Notes: a model not told the origin generated them from the letters alone. A DNA stretch of 64,000 nucleotides from Mercurialis annua (GCF_937616625.2 NC_065571.1:10108501-10172500); one strand, 5' to 3'; shown: positions 22,801 through 33,464, counted from the first letter of the stretch. Numbers and translations are program-made.

Positions 22801-23764
22801 CACAAATTCATTGCAAGGCAGGAGCCATCAATCCACCTCTTTGAATCATTGGATAATAAAAACACCAAAACTTTGGATCGGGAAGCACCACTTTGCAAGA
22901 CAAATATCCTTCCAGTAGAGAAACTCTTCTTTGTTCAAGACTCAAGAACTGAAGCCTGTTTTTTTGACCTGTTCTACCTGATAAATCATTATTAGAACAG
23001 CTTTATAGGCTAAAGGCAATCAGTTTACTATCATGTTCTTAATTACAGTAAAAAAAACCAAATTTGGCTAAAAAGTAAAGTCCAATGATAATCATACACA
23101 AGTTGGGTAATTGTAGGTAAAAGATAAACCAAAATTCCCTACTTGAAAAGAGAAAAATTGAATGAATACTTACAGAATCGTGGGTGTTGTGTTTACCGTT
23201 TCAAAACCTTCACAGACCCAACTTCCGTCGCCATTGATAGATACCAGTCCAACATATACATAATTTCGAATAAATAATTCACAATATCATGAACTGAAAA
23301 TTTGAAAATTAAAGAAATAATTGGGTTTGAAGGCACATACATCTACCAAAATGGTTAGCTGCAGATTCAACATATCTCTTGAGGATCATTATTTGAAACA
23401 TCTGTACCGATTTGTACAACATCCAGAGAGCCCAATATCGTGAAACGATGAACAAAATGCAAAAAAAATTCTTCTCTGATCCCAAACCCTAAATTTCTTT
23501 GCAACATTAAATCCAATTTTACAGAAAAGTTTAACGCATCGAGACAAAATACATCTTGCTCGTCTATGCTTCATCGATTTTGAAAAAAACAATCTGCTAT
23601 AAAATCGCGAGACAAATCTGTGATTTTTATCAGATCGTATTTCTCACAACAGAAAAATTATTTTTGCAACTTATTTTAGTCAAACGGTATATTTTAACTA
23701 ATTTTGGTCAATAGATATTTGTGAGATTATTTTAGTAATTTGGGGGTATTTGTCTAAAAATCCC
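19892..23764. mobile_element. Non-autonomous element, family B copy 2 (3.9 kb)
   Basis: Starts GAGGAAATTAGGCCCAGCAC and ends GTCTAAAAATCCC, the same termini and orientation as the 7132-9341 element. The A-rich flanks (ATAAAAAAA and TAAAAAAAA) are compatible with a 9-bp duplication but of low information. Order inside: a gene-like leader (20030-20270, donor-like site after GCTGG), AT-rich DNA, the TTAGTAAACC repeat field (21290-22590), then a minus-strand gene-like part (22800-23640) with exon-like islands but no long frame. The element is 1.7 kb longer than copy 1, mostly at the right end. No transposase. Confidence 0.62.
21290..22590. repeat. TTAGTAAACTGATAGTTAAC repeat field
   Basis: Same type of diverged short repeats as in 8490-9220, here about 1.3 kb, with words such as TTAGTTAACTGATAGTAGAC and GGTTAACCAATGGTTTACTA. 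Confidence 0.7.
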
Positions 23765-23774
23765 TAAAAAAAAA

Positions 23775-23938
23775 GAACAAGAGGCCAAGAGGCCCAACCA
23801 AAATAAAACAAAGTAAAACCCTTAATTAACCAATAAAATACAACCCAAATAATTTACTCAAACCACGAATCGAACCATAAATTCGTAACGATTCCAAAAA
23901 AACTCATCGAAAAATTTAAGAAAAATACGGGATGGTAC
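23775..23938 (-). repeat. Possible LTR start fragment
   Basis: Read on the minus strand from 23938 it begins TGTACCATCCCGTATTTTTC, close to the TGTAACACCCCGTATTTTTT start of the solo LTR at 15778. It is probably a truncated LTR of that superfamily. Only the start resembles; the rest is diverged. Confidence 0.4.
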
Positions 23939-24167
23939 ACTACCATATTTCCCCTCAGGATTAACCACATTTGAGCCAAGCTTTTTTTTGATTTTACACA
24001 CATGTATTCACCTTTTATCAATTCTTTTATTTTTCCTACTTTTGTTAACCAATGAGTTAATAATTTTGAACAATGATATTGAAAGAAAAAGACATAGAGA
24101 TCACTAAAAGATATAGCAACAAGGAGATCAAAGAAAAAAAATAAAAGAAAGAAACCAAGATCAAAGT

Positions 24168-25103
24168 TGAGAAAAAGATAAAGAGTTTGATGTTCAACCG
24201 AAGCTCAACCAAAATTTAACCCATAATATAAAATATAATAAATTTAGATAATATCTTTTATAAAATTTGAAACTAATGCAAAATTCCATCTGTATAGCTA
24301 CTGAATACTAGGAGCATGTGATGTTTTTAGTGTGTTGTAGAAATGTTGCCTTTTATTTTAAGAAGTCTAGGTTTAAATTTTGGATATGCATTTCTGCTGC
24401 CTTTTTTAGTTGATTGAAAATGATTTCTAACTTAACCGTAAGGAGTCTGACCGTTTATATATGCGGTTCAGCGGGTTAACCGCCGGTTTAAAGGGTTTAA
24501 ATGGTTTTTAAAAGTGAGTTATTATTGTAATCTGAACCGAAAATTAATCTGGTTTCCGATTATTCCGGTCGAACCGGCCAATCGTTTTTCCAATCTTTAC
24601 TAACTTGTTTTGTTTACACATTAAAGTAAATAAATTTACAAGATTGTGGGATTCATTCACTATCCAACATTTCCTGGTCCACTTCTTACAACTTACAACC
24701 CATTTTACAAATAATTATTCTTTTTCAAGTTGAAGGTTATAATCCACTAAAGCATCCCTACCAAAATCACTCATACATCTCTATATCCTTTAATCTCATT
24801 GGCCTGTCTAGTCAACCCTCTTCTCTTTCTCACATTACCTATTTTCTTGTGAACTACCATTGGCCAAAAATCTAAACTCAGACAACAACATGTAACTCTA
24901 TCTTGACATAAAAAGAATTAAAACAAAGATATTTGCAAAAGTCTTGGTCTTCCCTGTAGAACAAAAAGAAAAAGATTGAAGTTTTCTTGCTTCAATCTCC
25001 TATTAAACAGACCCATCACGCCCTCTTCATCTCAATCTTACTTCTCTTCATATTCAGATACCCTTTTGAAAACCCAACAAGAAAAACAAAACACATTTTT
25101 TCC
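24168..25103 (+). pseudogene. Duplicated NDR1 5' flank and leader, coding part missing
   Basis: About 935 bp are nearly identical to the DNA immediately upstream of NDR1 (27088-28026), from the AAAGATAAAGAGTTTGATG start to the leader word AAACACATTTTT. Differences are single bases and a short indel. The copy stops about 10 bp before the position equivalent to the NDR1 start codon, where LTR-type repeats begin. The NDR1 coding sequence does not follow on the far side of the LTR fragment, so the second gene copy was lost or never included. If its promoter still works it would drive LTR sequence. Confidence 0.85.
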
Positions 25104-25634
25104 GTCGGTTGGCTGTGCTATCGATGTCAGGATTGTGTGTTACATCGGTTGGCTGTGCTATCGATGTCAGGATTGTGTGTGTTACATCGGTTGGCTGTGC
25201 TATCGATGTCAGGATTGTGTGTGTATGTTAGATCGGTTGGTTGTGCTATCGGTCTCAGGTGAATATGGTTGATCGGTTGGCTGTGCTATCGGTCCCATAA
25301 TATTGTGTGTGTGTGTGTGTTAGATCGGTTGGCTGTGCTATCGGTCTCAGGATTGTGTGTTACATCGGTTGGCTGTGCTATCGATGTCAGGATTGTGTGT
25401 GTGTGTGTTACATCGGTTGGCTGTGCTATCGATGTCAGGATTGTGTGTGTATGTTAGATCGGTTGGCTGTGCTATCGGTCTCAGGTGAATATGGTTGATC
25501 GGTTGGCTGTGCTATCGGTCCCATAATATTGTGTGTGTGTGTGTTAGATCGGTTGGCTGTGCTATCGGTCTCAGGTAAATATGGTTGATCGGTTAGCTAT
25601 GCTATCGACCCCATAGTAATATGTGTGTATATTA
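25104..25634 (+). repeat. Tandem array, 12 units of about 40-52 bp, with pairing arms
   Basis: Each unit holds the core CGGTTGGCTGTGCTATCG followed by a variable tail with (GT)n. Three unit types alternate in a higher-order pattern. Type 1 has arms ACATCG/CGATGT, type 2 AGATCG/CGGTCT, and type 3 GATCG/CGGTC plus ATGG/CCAT. The arms therefore change together. The array lies within an LTR fragment. The ORF-like frames through it are just translations of the repeat. Confidence 0.85.
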
Positions 25635-26234
25635 TATTTGTTAGTTTTGCCATCAATGATAGATGGATGGAATTGAGAAATGTGTTTTCGATTTAAAAGT
25701 CAAGGTGAATGGTTGACTTTTATTGATATGGAATGACTTGTCAAAATATGTTATGTGTGAGCTCAGGCTTCAATTGTTTTAAAGACGTTTTCAAAGGATT
25801 TCGAAAATACATAAAGTTATTTTAAATATAAAACGGTTTTTAACTTTATGTAATATTTATTTGTAACGGCATGAACTCACCAGTATATCTGACCCACGTT
25901 GTGGAATTATTTTTCAGGATCGTTACCTGTCTTTTTGGACGAGACTTCACTTTATTTGCTTCTCGAAGTCTCCTTGTTTGAATTGTGGTATTTTGTTCAG
26001 TAGCGCTACAATAGTAGTTATCCGCAGTAGATTAGTATAGTCTTTATTGTATTCAAATGTTTTAAAGCGCATTTAAACTTTGATGTTTTATCCCATCAGT
26101 TATTTAATAAATGTGTCATACATTTCTTTTTAAAAGCGAAAAATTTATAGTGTTTTTCAGGCTTGCTACGGGTTTCAGAGCAATCACTCTCATTCCCTAG
26201 CGCCGGTCTCGACTCGAGATTTCGGGTCCTGACA
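25104..26234 (+). repeat. 3' portion of a large Gypsy-type LTR
   Basis: The end is GCTTGCTACGGGTTTC...CCCTAGCGCCGG...GGGTCCTGACA, the U5-like end shared with the LTRs at 15778-18324 and 52595-56231 (reverse). The 5' part is missing and the array abuts the NDR1 leader copy directly, so deletion or recombination removed the LTR start and whatever lay between. No downstream TSD can be tested. Confidence 0.75.
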
Positions 26235-27087
26235 GAATATTTATAATTTTACTCTGATGTACACATACTCTCTCTCTCTATAACACACATGTGCTCTCTC
26301 TCTTTCTTTCTCTCCACACGCCCAAGTCTTTTACAATTATAAAAAACTATTTTCCATTCAATTTTTTCTTGTTCATTTAATTTTTTTAGCTCTTTCACAA
26401 TTATGTATAACCACTTTCTATTCAATTTTTTTTTGTCCGTCAATTCTTTTTTATTCTTCCTTAAATTAACTGGAGATTATAAATTTATAATATGTTTGAC
26501 GTTTTTTTTTCATTTAAAAGTTATAATTTTTCTGTTTTTTTTTTGTTATTTATATTAATTATAGATAAATTTTTTTAATTAAAATATCAAATTTTTCTAT
26601 TAATTTTAAATTATGTACTTCTATTTATTTATTACTATTCATTTAATATTTTGCTTATCATGATATTATAAGTTTATCATAATATTATCATAGTATTATC
26701 GTAATAAAATAAATTGAACCTGCTAGTTTTAATCCAAGTCTGAACTTTAACCAAAATCTGAAAAATCAAATTGAACCAAACCAAGACTCAAATTTTAATC
26801 CAACCGAACCAAACTCGGGTCTCAATCCCAACTCAATTTTTATTCTGGATTGGAATACCAAATACGCCCTTAGCTAATTGGCAATAAGAAAATTGCAACC
26901 CATCTTTAAGAAAAAGAAGAAGGTTGCAACCTAGAAAAGCAAAGAATAGATAAACAATTAATTCCAAAAAATATATATCCTTTAAATAAAATAAACAAAA
27001 AGGTTAAAGAAAAACTTGGCTGGTATATATACTATGCTTTTTTCAATGTTGTTAAATCCGGTTTGATGTTTGAATTGGTGATTAGAA
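26235..27087. other. AT-rich intergenic DNA with a (CT)n microsatellite
   Basis: A CT/TC-rich tract lies at about 26266-26315. The remainder is AT-rich, with two diverged direct copies of a TTCAATTTTTT word group near 26350 and 26420. No gene seen. Confidence 0.6.
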
Positions 27088-28035
27088 AAGATAAAGAGTT
27101 TGATGTTCAACCGAAGTTCAACCAATATTTAACCCGTAATATAAAATATAAAATATAATAAATTTAGATAATATCTTTTATAAAATTTGAAACTAATGCA
27201 AAATTCCATCTGTATAGCTACTGAATACTAGGAGCATATGATGTTTTTAGTGTGTTGTGGAAATGTTGCCTTTTATTTTAAGAAGTCTAGGTTTAAATTT
27301 TGGATATGCATTTCTGCTGCCTTTTTTAGTTGATTGAAAATGATTTCTAACTTAACCGTAAGGAGTCTGACCGTTTATATATCTGGTTCAGCAGGTTAAC
27401 CGCCGGTTTAAAGGGTTTAAATGGTTTTTAAAAGTGAGATATTATTGTAAATTGAACCGAAAATTAATCTGGTTTCCGATTATTCCGGTCGAACCGGCCA
27501 ATCGTTTTTCCAATCTTTACTAACTTGTTTTGTTTACACATTAAAGTAAATAAATTTACAAGATTGTGGGATTCATTCACTATCCAACATTTCCTGGTCC
27601 ACTTCTTACAACTTACAACCCATTTTACAAATAATTATTCTTTTTCAAGTTGAAGGTGATAATCCACTAAAGCATCCCTACCAAAATCACTCATACATCT
27701 CTATATCCTCCAATCTCATTGGCCTGTCTAGTCAACCCTCTTCTCTTTCTTACATTACCTATTTTCTTGTGAACTACCATTGGCCAAATATCTAAACTCA
27801 GACAACAACATGTAACTCTATCTTGACATAAAAAGAATTAAAACAAAGATATTTGCAAAAGTCTTGGTCTTCCCTGCAGAACAAAAAGAAAAAGATTGAA
27901 GTTTTCTTGCTTCAATCTCCTATTAAACAGACCCATCAATCGTCCTCTTCATCTCAATCTTACTTCTCTTCATATTCAGATACCCTTTTGAAAACCCAAC
28001 AAGAAAAACAAAACACATTTTTCCGCCGGAAAACC
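27088..28035 (+). promoter_or_regulatory. NDR1 promoter region and 5' leader (duplicated sequence)
   Basis: This is the upstream region of NDR1, present a second time at 24168-25103. The leader just before the ATG is pyrimidine/adenine-rich (CAATCTCC, CATCTCAATC). No unambiguous TATA box or W-box cluster was identified. An ORF extends upstream in frame from the ATG, but its length varies between the two copies and it lacks a good start, so it is regarded as leader. Confidence 0.6.
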
Positions 28036-28668
28036 ATGCCGGATTCCGGCGGCGGTTGCTGCAGATGCTGCTGCAGCTTCATATTTACACTAGGTTTAAC
28101 AGCTTTATTCCTATGGCTAAGTCTACGAGTTTCAAAACCCAAATGTTCACTTCATAAATTCTACATTCCAGCTCTAAATCACTCATTAAATCCAAGAGGT
28201 AACACTTCACTGATCTTCCAACTCCGGCTAGAAAACACAAACAAAGACAAAGGTGTATATTATGACCCAGTTAATGTCACATTCTTTGACAATCCTACAA
28301 GAAATCATTCAATAGGAAATTTTACTATTACTAAGTTTCATCAAGGGCATAAGAAGAAAGCAACAAAGGGTGGTGAAATTAGTCTTAATTCGAGTTCCGG
28401 GTTCGATCAAGAAGCGGTTTTCAGGGCGGTTTCGAATGGGTCAGCGGTTTTCCGGGTGGATATGGTTACTTCTGTTAAATACAAGATCATGTTTTGGAAA
28501 ACTAAGAGGTATAAGATAATTGTGGGTGCTGATGTTAATATTACTACTCAAGGTAGTATAAGTGATCCTAAGAAAGGTGTTAGGCTTAAATCTGATGCTG
28601 CTAAATTTGGGAAATTAGGGATTTTTTGGGTTGGGTTTTTGTTTTTTGTTTTGATTAATTTGTTGTGA
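28036..28668 (+). CDS. NDR1: NDR1, plasma-membrane immune signalling protein (210 aa)
   Basis: NDR1 (Non-race-specific Disease Resistance 1) is needed by many CC-type NLR receptors, binds RIN4, and links plasma membrane and cell wall. The gene is intronless, as NDR1 is. The start is the ATG at 28036, giving MPDSGGGCCRCCC. Residues 8-13 are a Cys cluster, 15-31 a membrane segment (FIFTLGLTALFLWLSL), and 35-50 the KPKCS...IPALN block. The LEA_2-type domain follows, with NKDKGVYYD (69-77), FHQGHKKKA (101-109), NGSAVFR (134-140) and FWKTKRY (153-159), all near-identical to Arabidopsis NDR1 as remembered. Several N-glycosylation sequons (residues 56, 80, 95, 134, 168) and a hydrophobic C-terminus (194-210), the GPI-anchor-like signal of the family, are present. 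Arabidopsis NDR1 is 219 aa. The frame is intact. A hairpin-rich transposon lies 87 bp behind the stop and could affect transcript ends. Confidence 0.95.
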   Translation: MPDSGGGCCRCCCSFIFTLGLTALFLWLSLRVSKPKCSLHKFYIPALNHSLNPRGNTSLIFQLRLENTNKDKGVYYDPVNVTFFDNPTRNHSIGNFTITKFHQGHKKKATKGGEISLNSSSGFDQEAVFRAVSNGSAVFRVDMVTSVKYKIMFWKTKRYKIIVGADVNITTQGSISDPKKGVRLKSDAAKFGKLGIFWVGFLFFVLINLL

Positions 28669-28766
28669 TTTATTATTATTTTATTTATTTATTTGGATTT
28701 GTTCTTTTGGAGTTATGATAATGTTGTTGGTTATTTAATTTTATGTGAATTTTTAGGGTTTTTGAC

Positions 28767-29135
28767 ATTTCTGTGTCTCATAGACACAGAAATTCTCGTT
28801 TTGTGCCTCCTAACACCAGCCCGCTATCTCAGATAGCGGGCTGCAATTTTTTAGCACCAGCCCGCCATATGAGATGGCGGGCTGGTGGCTAATTACGGTG
28901 ATTATATTAATCACCGTAATTAGCACCAGCCCGCCATCTCATATGGCGGGCTGGTGACTGATTCCCTGCAACAGCAGGGAATCATTTGACCGACCAGCTG
29001 GTCGGTTGACTGACCAGCTGGTCGGTCAAACGATTCCCTGCTGTTGCAGGGAATCATTTAAAGCAAAGCAGCCCGCCATCTCATATGGCGGGCTGCTTTG
29101 CTTTAAATAGGTGAGTGCTTCAGCACTCACCTATT
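28767..29135. repeat. Left hairpin series of the stack element (10 hairpins)
   Basis: Hairpins occupy 28767-28793, 28817-28843, 28855-28887, 28888-28924, 28924-28956, 28960-28983, 28987-29028, 29032-29055, 29056-29108 and 29106-29135. Stems are 10-24 bp and mostly perfect, with loops of 1-7 bases. Higher order: 28855-28956 is itself one palindrome (the third and fifth hairpins are reverse complements), and so is 28960-29055 (the hairpin with loop AACA mirrored by one with loop TGTT). Recurrent stem words are CAGCCCGCCAT and GATTCCCTGC. Confidence 0.9.
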
Positions 29136-29494
29136 CAAACGGAGAGAACAGAAATTTTAAAGAAGAAAAAAAAAATTAGAAGATAGAGAAAAAAAAATAG
29201 GGAATTGTAATTAAATTTTAGTGGTTATCTCGTTAAAAAAAAATTAGTAAATTTTAGTAGAGTTTGACGGAGTGATTTTTCCGGAATTGGTTGAAGCGAC
29301 GGAGTTTATTTTGTGGAGCTTATCGGATATTTTTCTGGAGCTACATATTATTTTTCGGTCTGCTATTTTACGAGGTCTACAAGAGGTTAGTCCGTAATTT
29401 ATTTTTAATTCATTTAGTTTTACTTTATTTTTGAAAATATTGAAATTAAAAAATGTTAGAGTTTATTATAGATTAGAAAATGTTAGAATTAGAT

Positions 29495-29649
29495 TAAATA
29501 AAATAGATCTAAGTGGTAGCGACGACAACAGCTCCGGCCCAGATCTCAGACCTTATCGGCCATTGACTCATACCCAGATGAGTCGGCGTCAGAACAGGGG
29601 TCGAAACTTGAGGACACTCTTACGGACCCCAGATAGAACAAACATGTAG
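29495..29649 (+). other. Exon-like GC-richer frame inside the stack element
   Basis: An open frame encoding a Ser/Asp then Arg-rich peptide (SGSDDNSSGPDLRPYRPL, then RRQNRGRNLR) ends with TAG at 29647-29649. It contrasts with the AT-rich surroundings and may be a captured gene or retroelement fragment. I recognise no family. The start and upstream exons are uncertain. Confidence 0.35.
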
Positions 29650-30200
29650 TTGTATTTTATAGCTTTTTTTTATTGTTGTCCACATATTTTTGATTATTTG
29701 ACTTATTTTAATTTCTTTGTATGGCTTTTTTATAATTATTTACAAAACAGTAAAAACACTTCATAACAATCAAAATCATAAACCCTAAATTTGTTAATCT
29801 ATTTTTAAAAAGTATTGCATAGCAATGTCGTGTTTTTTACTAAAAGCGTGAATTACTAAAATTTAACATATAATCAATTAATCAAATACTACATTATTAG
29901 GTAAATTTAACTATTAAAATCACTTAATTAAAATAGATCTAACTCAAAATAAATTGGATATTAATATAGTCCGCACCACCATCTACGACTTTCATTTTTA
30001 CTCGAACTTTATTCGACATTTGTAAGATCTTTAAAATTAATGTCAAACTTAACTTTTTAAATTTAGATTGGTTCAAACAATAATTACAAATGACAATATA
30101 TTTTATAAAATAACGCTCGGAAGTCTCCGAAAATAACTCGAAATTAGTTAGCGTAAATTACAATTCATTGATAAAATAAATTTTTTTTTTATAAAAAAAT

Positions 30201-30506
30201 AAACTGATTGGGCAATTATTGCCCAATCAGTTTCAAATGATTGGGGAGAGAGTAATTAACTCTCTCCCCAATCATTGGGGAGAGAGTAATTAACTCTCTC
30301 CCCAATCATTGGGGAGCACCAGCCCGCCATATGAGATGGCGGGCTGGTGCTAATTACGGTGATTATATTAATCACCGTAATTAGCTACCAGCCCGCCATC
30401 TCATATGGCGGGCTGGTGCTAAATTACAGCAGCCCGCTATCTGAGATAGCGGGCTGGTGTCAGGAGGCACAAAATGAGAATTTCTGTGTCTATGAGACAC
30501 AGAAAT
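30201..30506. repeat. Right hairpin series of the stack element (about 7-8 hairpins)
   Basis: Hairpins at 30201-30233, 30239-30273, 30273-30306 (a duplicate of the former), 30317-30349, 30349-30385, 30387-30417, 30430-30456 and 30480-30506. The outer five mirror the left arm. The inner ones (AAACTGATTGGGCAA and GATTGGGGAGAGAGTAATTA stems) are unique to this side. Confidence 0.9.
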
Positions 30507-30526
30507 GTCAAAAACCCGAATTTTTA

Positions 30527-31630
30527 GTTATACATATGGGTTATGAGTTTTTTTTTAACTAAATTGCATTTGTGTGAGAAGATTTTAATTGTCACTAAAT
30601 TATACTAAATGTGGTCCGTCATGAACTATTGAGGAGGATGATTCTCTCATTTTATACTAAATGTGGTTAAGCCTGTTTTTAATTTCTTAAATTTATAGCT
30701 GTTTAAAATTATGACAGAAAAAACTGAAAAAAATAAAAAAATAATTAAGATGATTTGGTATTATAATTAATAAATTTTATATAGTTAGCTAGAAAATAAC
30801 ACTAGCGGAAAGGAAATTTGTATGCCATCAAAAGAATTTCATGAGCTTTACGATTACAAATTGAATGTTAGAAATGATTGCCGTAGAAATAAAATAACAT
30901 GGGAAATCTTAGTGAAAATAAATACTATAAAAATGCTTACTATTTTTGAATTTTAGGCTTGTCTACTCCACTATGTAAATCAATTTGTGGACGGTTTAAA
31001 TAAATTTATCAGAATTATCAATTTTTTGTTTTAAAAGAAAAAAAATCAAATCGAATTGAAAAGATAAAGTTGGATTTGTTTTGATTTTAAACTTTGTTGG
31101 AATATAATAATAATTTTTAAAAATAAAATTAATATTAGAACTAAGAAATATGAAAACGAGTTGACATTAAATGGAGCCTTCTTCCTTGCAATTTCATCTC
31201 ATATTACAAGCTCTTACCTCCTATTCATAAAAGCAAACAGAAATATAAATATAATGTTGTGTGCAGGAAAATTCAATGCATTTTCTTTTCTTTTCCCCGC
31301 ACTGCAGTTATAGAAATATAAATATAATTATAAAAATAATATCTAAGGCATGTTTGAATCAATTTTAGTATATGATTCATTTTAAATTCATTTCATTTTT
31401 AAATACAAAATTATTTAAAAAATAAATTTTTATATTTAATTTTTCGAATTTTAAATATGAAAATAATATTAAATTAAGTGAAATAAATTGAATGTTATAT
31501 TTCGAGTATAAATATAAGTTTAAATTGTGAAAATTTATTTGAACCAAACACATATTTTATAAAAATTCGACTGAATTCTATAAAAATTATGAAATTTATT
31601 TGAACTAAACTGACCTTAGAATAAAAATTA
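30527..31630. other. AT-rich intergenic DNA
   Basis: No gene, RNA or element with clear ends was seen. Confidence 0.6.
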
Positions 31631-32021
31631 GGCTTAATTACTTAAAAAATCTCACCTTGTAATATTTTTTCGTTTATACCATGACCTATAAAAAAGTTCA
31701 TTTATACTCTTTTTTTGATTTTTTGTTTTCAACTCTACCCTAAAGCACTAAATTGAACTTTTTATATCTAGAAAAAATTTAAAATAATCCTTCCTTTCTT
31801 AACTTATTTGTATTTTTTCAAATAGAAAAAAGATGATATAACCCTTTTATTTAATTATTTTTAATATTTTCATCCTTTAATTAATTAAATTGTCAAAAAA
31901 TAAAATTTTGGGGTACAGTTGAAAACAAAAAATCAAAAAAAGGGTACAAATGAACTTTTTCCTAGATCAGTGTATAAACGAAAAATTGTTTTAAAGTGGG
32001 GTTTTTTTAAATAATTAGGCC
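31631..32021. mobile_element. Mutator-like MITE, family A copy 3 (391 bp)
   Basis: Termini GGCTTAATT...AATTAGGCC, with arms sharing TCGTTTATACC and GGGTACA(A/G) words with copies 1 and 2. Flanks TAAAAATTA (31622-31630) and GAAAAATTA (32022-32030) agree at 8 of 9 positions. It lacks the GC-rich core. Confidence 0.82.
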
Positions 32022-33464
32022 GAAAAATTACTATTTAATTGGAAATTTGTGATGTTTTTATTCATGTGGACAGTGGACCACATGTTGGAATTACGATCCA
32101 ATAATAATTCACATTTAGAAGAAAAAAATCTTAACAGAAATCATTTTATGGTTACCAAAATAGCATGAACCACATGAAGTTAAAAGCTAAAGGAGTCAAG
32201 CCATTTGACGTCAATTTGGAAAGTTCTCCCCAATAAATGACCAATCTCTGCTCGACTTATCAAGAAGCTCTAAGTTACAAACGCTAAACAATAAACTGTT
32301 AAAATTATAGGTTTAAATCCTTCCAAGCTCCTCTCTTCCCCATTAAATAAAAAATCATTTGCTCTTTTAATTTAGCACAAAAATGTTAAAAAAGTCTAAA
32401 ATTAAAAATAAGATCAAAAGTACTCTAAACTGGTCTAAATCGGTTCTGAAACTCCTCCTATACTAACGTGACATTTTTATTAGAGAATGAGATTCTAAAT
32501 TTTAAATAATTAACTCTAAAACATATATAATTAAGTTAATTTAATTAAACATGTAATCTTAATTAATCACTTAATCTAAATTTTAAACCAATAAACTCAT
32601 CGATTTTTTCTTTTCCTCCACCACCACTTGTCCCTCTTCCTCCACTTCCACCAACCATCGTCCAATACTCGCCAACCACTATCCCAAAGCTGGACGAACA
32701 ACTCGTCTTCGTTGAGAGACGAATCCATCTGAATTCGTCTCCAACGGAGACGATCTGTTCGTCTCTGTCATACGTAATAATTATTTTACACTAATCGTTT
32801 TTAATTATATTTTACATATAAATTTAATAATATTTATATTTAAATATATTATTATATTTTATTTATAAATTAATTTATTTTTTTAAAATTTAAATAATTA
32901 TTAATAATTGAAGTTAGAAATTCAATTTAACCTGGTTAAACCATAACCCTTTTGTGAAATCTGTTTAATCTCTGATCCGGTTGTTAAAATCATTATGCAG
33001 AAATATTATAAGGGTAGAGTAGGCTTAGTCCAAACTTATGTAGATGTTTTTAAACATAAACATAATTATTTTTAATGAAAGATTAAGCTCAAATCAAACT
33101 ATCTAGAGATCATAAATGAACTAGAGATTAAAATCTGAACTGAAATAAATTTATGGATCCACCAACTGTTGGTGTTGAAACTAAAATCCCCCGCAGGAAG
33201 TAAAGTATTAGAAGATAGTGATAGACACCAACAAACCCACTCTCAATGCCAAAGTGCCACCAACCAATGTTCTAAAACTATTGGAAATAGTCCAAACTTT
33301 GACTCATTTTCAAAAAATGGAGATCTATCTAACTTTTAGTCATTTATGGACTAAGTTTGGGAGTTATTCACAATAATTTTAGTTATAAGATGAAACAAAG
33401 AGTATTAATCATATTCATATATATATATATTACTGAAAAACTCTATTAATTGTAAATTTATAAA
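32022..33464. other. AT-rich intergenic DNA with a GC-richer island
   Basis: At 32600-32770 a CT-rich, coding-like island (CCTCCACCACCACTTG) runs into an inverted GAGACGAAT / ATTCGTCTC group. It resembles the GC-rich cores of the nearby TIR elements, but no terminal repeats were found around it. The remainder is featureless. Confidence 0.45.

Larger units (their letters stand above)
28756..30517. mobile_element. Hairpin-stack TIR element (1762 bp), perfect 9-bp TSD
   Basis: The termini GGGTTTTTGACATTTC and its complement are flanked by GAATTTTTA on both sides (28747-28755 and 30518-30526), a perfect 9-bp duplication as in Mutator-like elements. The arms (about 28756-29135 and 30201-30517) consist of consecutive hairpins with hardly any spacer. 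The interior (29136-30200) is AT-rich with one exon-like GC-richer piece. No transposase. It lies in or near the NDR1 3' UTR. Confidence 0.88.

Noticed and set aside
24976..25498. Open frames in several phases encoding repeated Cys/Arg peptides
   Set aside because: They are translations of the tandem repeat, present in more than one frame, without start context.
25104..25634. CRISPR-like regular repeats
   Set aside because: Plant nuclear DNA, no unique spacers of constant size, and unit tails are GT microsatellite; it is a tandem array within an LTR.
27853..28035. In-frame N-terminal extension of NDR1
   Set aside because: Begins at a non-ATG codon, resembles untranslated leader, and NDR1 orthologues start at the position of the ATG at 28036.
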